Shown here: positions 60,941 to 64,000 of the stretch, in pieces
How the letters are laid out: every line of letters begins with the position of its first letter
Position numbering within the stretch: the stretch's first letter is position 1
Source: Polyangium mundeleinium
Lineage (GTDB): Bacteria; Myxococcota_A; Polyangia; Polyangiales; Polyangiaceae
DNA length: 64,000 nt
Assembly: GCF_028369105.1 (NCBI RefSeq)
Contig: NZ_JAQNDO010000001.1
Span: 248,001 to 312,000 of the forward strand
Reading direction: 5' to 3'
Position numbers and translations under genes: made by a program
The notes under the pieces: model-generated
The model's input: the letters and a program-made list of their open reading frames with translations, nothing else
Database searches by the model: none
What the model was told of the DNA's origin: nothing

Positions 60941-61983
60941 ACAAGGAAGAGCTCGAGCGCCTCGTCGGGCGCGGAGACGTTCTCAATCGGCTGGATTTCT
61001 CGGGGCTCGATCTGCGGGGCGCGTCCATCGGGGGCCTCATCGCCGAGGAGAGCAAGTTCTCCGGGGCGAACCTCGCGGGGGCGAACCTGCGCGAGGTCAT
61101 CGTGCATCGCAGTGATCTGCGGGGCGTGAACCTCGCGGGCGTGGACGCGCGCCACGCGTCGTTCGTGGAGTGCAACCTCGAAGGTGTCTCGTTCGAGGAC
61201 ACGAATCTCTCGTTCGCGAATTTCAACAAATGCAACCTCGCGGGCGCGAAGTTCGAGCGCACGAAGGTGCACAATACGAACATCCTCGAAGGGAAGCTCG
61301 AAGGCGCGAGCTTCGTGGACGTCGTGCTCGACCGGTCGGCCCTGGTCGCGTGTGACCTCTCGGGGCTGCGGTTCACGCGCAGCGTGATCAAACAAACGGC
61401 CGTGCTGAAGACGGATCTGCGCAAGGTCCTGCTGGAAAAGGCGCGCTTCGAGACGGCCGTGCTCGTCGGCTCGAACCTCGCCGGGATGTCGCTCGCTGGC
61501 GTGGAGCTTGGCCTGACGCAGCTCATGGAGTGTGATCTCCGCGGGACCGATCTCTCGGGCGCGCACCTCGTGCAGGCGAATTTCAAGGGCGCCGATCTCT
61601 CGGGGGCAAACCTCGACGACGTGAACGCGAAGAACGCGCTCTTCGTGGAGGTGAAGCTCGTCTCCGCGCGGGCGCGCCGCGGCGATTTTCATCAGGCGGT
61701 CTTCGCCGATGCGGATCTCTCCGGGGCGAATTTCGCGAAGGCGAAGCTCGGTCAGTGCAACTTCCACCGCGCTCGCTGCGTGGGCGCGCTCCTGCCCGCC
61801 GCGGACCTCACGTACGCCGATTTCTCGAACGCCGACGTGTCGAAGGCCGACTTCTCCGGCGCGACCCTGTTCCGGGCCAAGTTCCACCGCACCGTGGAGA
61901 CCCAGGCCATTTTTACGGATCGTGCGCTCGCGCTGGGCGACGATCGTGAGCTCGCAAAGGCGGAGAGCTTCGTTCCAAGCTGA
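60937..61983 (+). CDS. pentapeptide repeat protein
   Basis: A 348-residue protein that is nearly all pentapeptide repeats from about residue 15 (RLDFSGLDLRGASIGGLIA, SGANLAGANLREVIVH) to about 320 (DLTYADFSNADVSKADFSG). The GTG at 60937 overlaps the previous stop (GTGA) and so is translationally coupled to the DUF2169 protein. The repeats closely resemble those of the fusion partner upstream, suggesting duplication. Pentapeptide helices act as DNA mimics in some proteins (MfpA, Qnr) but here the T6SS context points to a role in the tip or cargo. Not demonstrable. Confidence 0.88.
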   Translation: MNKEELERLVGRGDVLNRLDFSGLDLRGASIGGLIAEESKFSGANLAGANLREVIVHRSDLRGVNLAGVDARHASFVECNLEGVSFEDTNLSFANFNKCNLAGAKFERTKVHNTNILEGKLEGASFVDVVLDRSALVACDLSGLRFTRSVIKQTAVLKTDLRKVLLEKARFETAVLVGSNLAGMSLAGVELGLTQLMECDLRGTDLSGAHLVQANFKGADLSGANLDDVNAKNALFVEVKLVSARARRGDFHQAVFADADLSGANFAKAKLGQCNFHRARCVGALLPAADLTYADFSNADVSKADFSGATLFRAKFHRTVETQAIFTDRALALGDDRELAKAESFVPS

Positions 61984-61997
61984 AGGAGTGGTTTGTC

Positions 61998-62660
61998 ATG
62001 AATTTCGAGCCGCAACGAAAGCGAGCAAAATCACCCCGAGGCCGCGCCGTCCAGGAAGTCGGGACGGTACACGCCATCGAGGGAGAGCTCATCCGGGTCG
62101 AGGTCGCCGACGACATTCTCATCGCGCGGCGCGCCGCGAGCTGTCTGCTCGCGCCGGCGGCGGGCGACGCCGTGCTCGTCGTGCTCCTGGAGAGCGGCGC
62201 GGCGTACGTGCTCGCGGTGCTCGAGCGGGACGCCGAGGCGAGCTCGCGGATCGTCTTGGAAGGGGATGCCTCGATCGAGGCGCCTTCGGGCAAGGTGCGC
62301 GTGCTCTCGCGCGAGGGCGTGGAGGTCGTGACCGAGCAGGAGATCAGCCTGATCGCCGGGCGCGCGACGATTCAAGCGGCCGACACCGCCGTGTCCGCCG
62401 AGCGCCTCGGCGTCTTCAGCTCCGCGGTGCATGCCGAGGTCGGCGTGGTGAAGGTCGTGGCCGAGGCGCTCGATTCGATCGCGGATCGGATCTTCCAGAA
62501 GGCGAAGCGCGTCTATCGGGTCGTGACCGAGCAGGACAACCTCCGCGCTGAGAGCATCGACCACGCGGCCAAGCGCACGCTGAGCATGCGCGCCGAGCAC
62601 GCGATCGTGATGGCGAAGGAGCTCGTGAAGGTCGACGGCGAGCAGATCCACCTGGGGTGA
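61998..62660 (+). CDS. DUF3540 domain protein
   Basis: A 220-residue protein. It has the features of DUF3540: GTVHAIEGELIRVEVADD, ARRAASCLLAPAAGDAVLV, LVVLLESGAAYVLAVLERD (an OB-like barrel about 20-90) and a helical tail with REGVEVVTEQEISLIAGRAT and VEKVDGEQIHL-like end. DUF3540 is regularly encoded in VgrG/DUF2169/PAAR-type gene clusters, consistent with the neighbours. The ribosome binding site GAAGGAG precedes ATG 61998. Biochemical role unknown, probably part of the tip assembly. Confidence 0.85.
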   Translation: MNFEPQRKRAKSPRGRAVQEVGTVHAIEGELIRVEVADDILIARRAASCLLAPAAGDAVLVVLLESGAAYVLAVLERDAEASSRIVLEGDASIEAPSGKVRVLSREGVEVVTEQEISLIAGRATIQAADTAVSAERLGVFSSAVHAEVGVVKVVAEALDSIADRIFQKAKRVYRVVTEQDNLRAESIDHAAKRTLSMRAEHAIVMAKELVKVDGEQIHLG

Positions 62661-62664
62661 TGCC

Positions 62665-63057
62665 ATGTTCGCGAATACGCAGATGATGGGAATGGATCTC
62701 GGGTTTCCCGACGTGTGCCTCACGCCCGTGCCCGCGCCCACGCCGATCCCTTATCCGAACATCGCTGTCGGGGTGATGGCCGTGTCGGCCTGTTACAAGG
62801 TCCTCTTCACGTGCACGCCCTCGCACAACATGACCACGTGTATTCCCATGACGAATGGCGACAACGCCGGCGTGGCCATGGGCGTGGCGTCAGGGACGGT
62901 GATGGGGCCGGCGCGGCACCTGACGGCCGCGTTCCGTGTCCTCGTGGGCGGAATGCCCGCCACACGCATGACCAGCATGGCCCTGCAGAATTCGACGAAT
63001 TGCCCCGGCATGCGGATCGTGCCGAGCCAGCCGAAGGTGCTGCTCCTCGCGCCGTGA
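62665..63057 (+). CDS. PAAR-like DUF4150 protein
   Basis: A 130-residue spike tip. It matches DUF4150 (PAAR-like): the start FANTQMMGMDLGFPDVCLTP, PNIAVGVMAVSACYKVLFTC, AGVAMGVASGTVMGPARH and LVGGMPATRMTSMALQNSTN. Repeated His, Cys and Thr fit a cone-forming PAAR-like fold with metal at the tip. No C-terminal toxin extension is present. ATG 62665 follows the DUF3540 stop by 4 bases. The set VgrG, adaptor, pentapeptide protein, DUF3540 and PAAR-like protein appears to be one co-transcribed unit. Confidence 0.9.
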   Translation: MFANTQMMGMDLGFPDVCLTPVPAPTPIPYPNIAVGVMAVSACYKVLFTCTPSHNMTTCIPMTNGDNAGVAMGVASGTVMGPARHLTAAFRVLVGGMPATRMTSMALQNSTNCPGMRIVPSQPKVLLLAP

Positions 63058-63066
63058 GGCGTGGGA

Positions 63067-63558
63067 TCAGGGCTTCTTGACGCGCGGGGCGCCGTCGGGC
63101 GCGAAATCACCCTCGATCAGGATGCCCGCGCCTTCGGCCTTGTACGAGCCGCCTTCGAGGACCTGCCGCCCTTCCGTCGTCACCGAGAACGTGCCCGCCC
63201 AGCCCTGGCCGTCGTGGTTCTGCGCGCTGAGCCGGAACCAGGCTTCGCCCTTCGGGCCCGATGCTTTCGCGAGCACCGTCACGTTGTCCTGACCCTGCAT
63301 CGCGCGGACGAAGTCGCGACGGAGGGTCTTCGTCACGGCCAGCGAGACCGAGACCGGGCTCCCGAGCGCTGCCGCCACGGCCGGATCCTTCTCCACGAGC
63401 TCGACCGTCCGGGTGATCGGCGGCGCCGAGACCGTCCAGAGGTGCTTGCCCACGCACGAGGACAGGACGAGCGCGAAGAGAAGGACCACGCCGAGGGTGA
63501 CCATGACCTTGCCGGCAGACGACTTCGCAGGCTGGCGGACAGGCTGCATGCCGTCCAT
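63067..63558 (-). CDS. Coa1-like lipoprotein
   Basis: A 163-residue protein. A transmembrane/lipoprotein segment (VMVTLGVVLLFALVLSSC, Cys about 35) is followed by a compact alpha/beta domain: ELVEKDPAVAAALGSPVSVS, GQDNVTVLAKASGPKGEAWF and HDGQGWAGTFSVTTEGRQVL. The pattern of acidic helix, Gly-Ser-Pro, beta strands and Gly-Lys-Gly resembles the cytochrome oxidase assembly factor Coa1 family found in mitochondria and some bacteria. There is no cytochrome oxidase gene nearby, so the role is inferred. It converges on the PAAR-like gene with 9 bases between stops. Confidence 0.6.
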   Translation of the reverse strand: MDGMQPVRQPAKSSAGKVMVTLGVVLLFALVLSSCVGKHLWTVSAPPITRTVELVEKDPAVAAALGSPVSVSLAVTKTLRRDFVRAMQGQDNVTVLAKASGPKGEAWFRLSAQNHDGQGWAGTFSVTTEGRQVLEGGSYKAEGAGILIEGDFAPDGAPRVKKP

Positions 63559-63844
63559 GAAAGGCGCGCTGGCGAGTCGGTGTCAAGCGCCCTCGACGTG
63601 CGCCCCAGGACCGGACATTCTCGGTCCCATCCAGGGGGTCAATTTCGTTGCCATTCCAGGTTGGATCCCGTAATGATCGAATCCACCGAGCGTTGACGTC
63701 CGCAGCGCCCGGCCACAATCGAATGCAGCACCCGCGGGGCTGGGAGACCTTGCCCCGATAGCGCCTCTCCGGGGGCGCACGCCTCTTCGGAGGCTATTTC
63801 GCCAGGCAATGCCTGAACACGGACGAACTTGAAAGGCGGCCCTC
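63559..63844. other. intergenic region, no gene seen
   Basis: 286 bases between the Coa1-like gene and a possible partial gene at 63845. Nothing recognisable is seen on either strand. Confidence 0.4.
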
Positions 63845-64000
63845 ATGAGCGCCCTCGCTCTTGCATGGCCAGCCGCCCCGGGCGGCGGGCCGAGCGCTTT
63901 TCTTTGCGACGAATTCCTGGCCCCGCGCGAAAGGTCGCCGCGCGGGCCGATCGAGCCCGCGTGCGTGGAGATCACCACGCGCCTCGATCGCGCCCTCGAA
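63845..64000 (+). CDS. possible partial gene, 3' truncated by window end
   Basis: An ATG at 63845 opens a frame that stays open to the last base (52 codons). An AAAGGCGG ribosome binding sequence lies about 8 bases upstream. The N-terminal residues (MSALALAWPAAPGGGPSAFL, then ERSPRGPIEPACVEITTRLD) give no recognisable family. It could be a real gene running off the window or a chance open frame in GC-rich DNA. Confidence 0.35.
   Translation, partial: MSALALAWPAAPGGGPSAFLCDEFLAPRERSPRGPIEPACVEITTRLDRALE

Noticed and set aside
63583-63978. 131-codon minus-strand ORF at the window end
   Set aside because: Low-complexity Arg/Gly/Ala composition and no recognisable domain; the plus-strand partial frame at 63845 has a better ribosome binding site.

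Overview
The window is high-GC DNA with gene content typical of a large-genome myxobacterium of the Polyangium/Sorangium/Chondromyces type (Myxococcota). The evidence is the many lipoproteins with Gly/Ala/Ser-rich linkers, the EGF-RCC1 surface lipoproteins, the Cmx/Dev-type CRISPR-Cas genes, and the MoxR/vWA and VgrG/DUF2169 modules. The lineage is inferred from gene content; there is no rRNA gene or other phylogenetic marker here. Nearly every real gene is shadowed by long spurious frames because of the GC content, so calls rest on recognisable protein sequence, start/stop overlaps and ribosome binding sites.

Layout. 1-13.4 kb: a truncated DUF4139 protein, a pyrophosphate-type phosphofructokinase coupled to a GNAT acetyltransferase, a lipoprotein, a pectinacetylesterase-like lipoprotein, a 21/22-bp tandem repeat block (5776-6118), a TonB-like Cys-rich lipoprotein, an internally duplicated small protein, glutamine-dependent NAD synthetase, a parvulin lipoprotein overlapping a metallophosphoesterase lipoprotein, and two membrane proteins. 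13.9-30 kb: a vWA lipoprotein, two tandem 14-repeat RCC1 lipoproteins, a heme/DUF1549/DUF1501 cluster, a VOC-TIG fusion, a DnaJ-type zinc-finger protein and a TesB thioesterase.

30-40.2 kb: a complete type I CRISPR-Cas locus of the Myxococcus dev (I-MYXAN) kind, all on the minus strand: cas6, HD-cas3, cas8 (cmx8-like), cas7 (devR-like), cas5 (devS-like), a cas4-cas1 fusion, cas2, then an array of 12 repeats and 11 spacers (30376-31224). Two features stand out. A truncated, frameshifted second copy of the 3' end of cas6 lies just beyond the distal end of the array (about 30050-30353). Seven 43-bp units, each with a TCGCC/GGCGA dyad, lie immediately upstream of the first cas gene (39931-40229).

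40.3-64 kb: an unknown helical protein, a Uma2-type nuclease, a DUF849 / quinone oxidoreductase / TauD operon, an envelope operon (beta-barrel protein, DUF4398-like lipoprotein, OmpA-like lipoprotein, second barrel), a translationally coupled MoxR-vWA pair, and a coupled type VI secretion-like module (VgrG, DUF2169-pentapeptide fusion, pentapeptide protein, DUF3540, PAAR-like DUF4150). The window ends with a Coa1-like lipoprotein on the minus strand and a possible partial gene running off the end.
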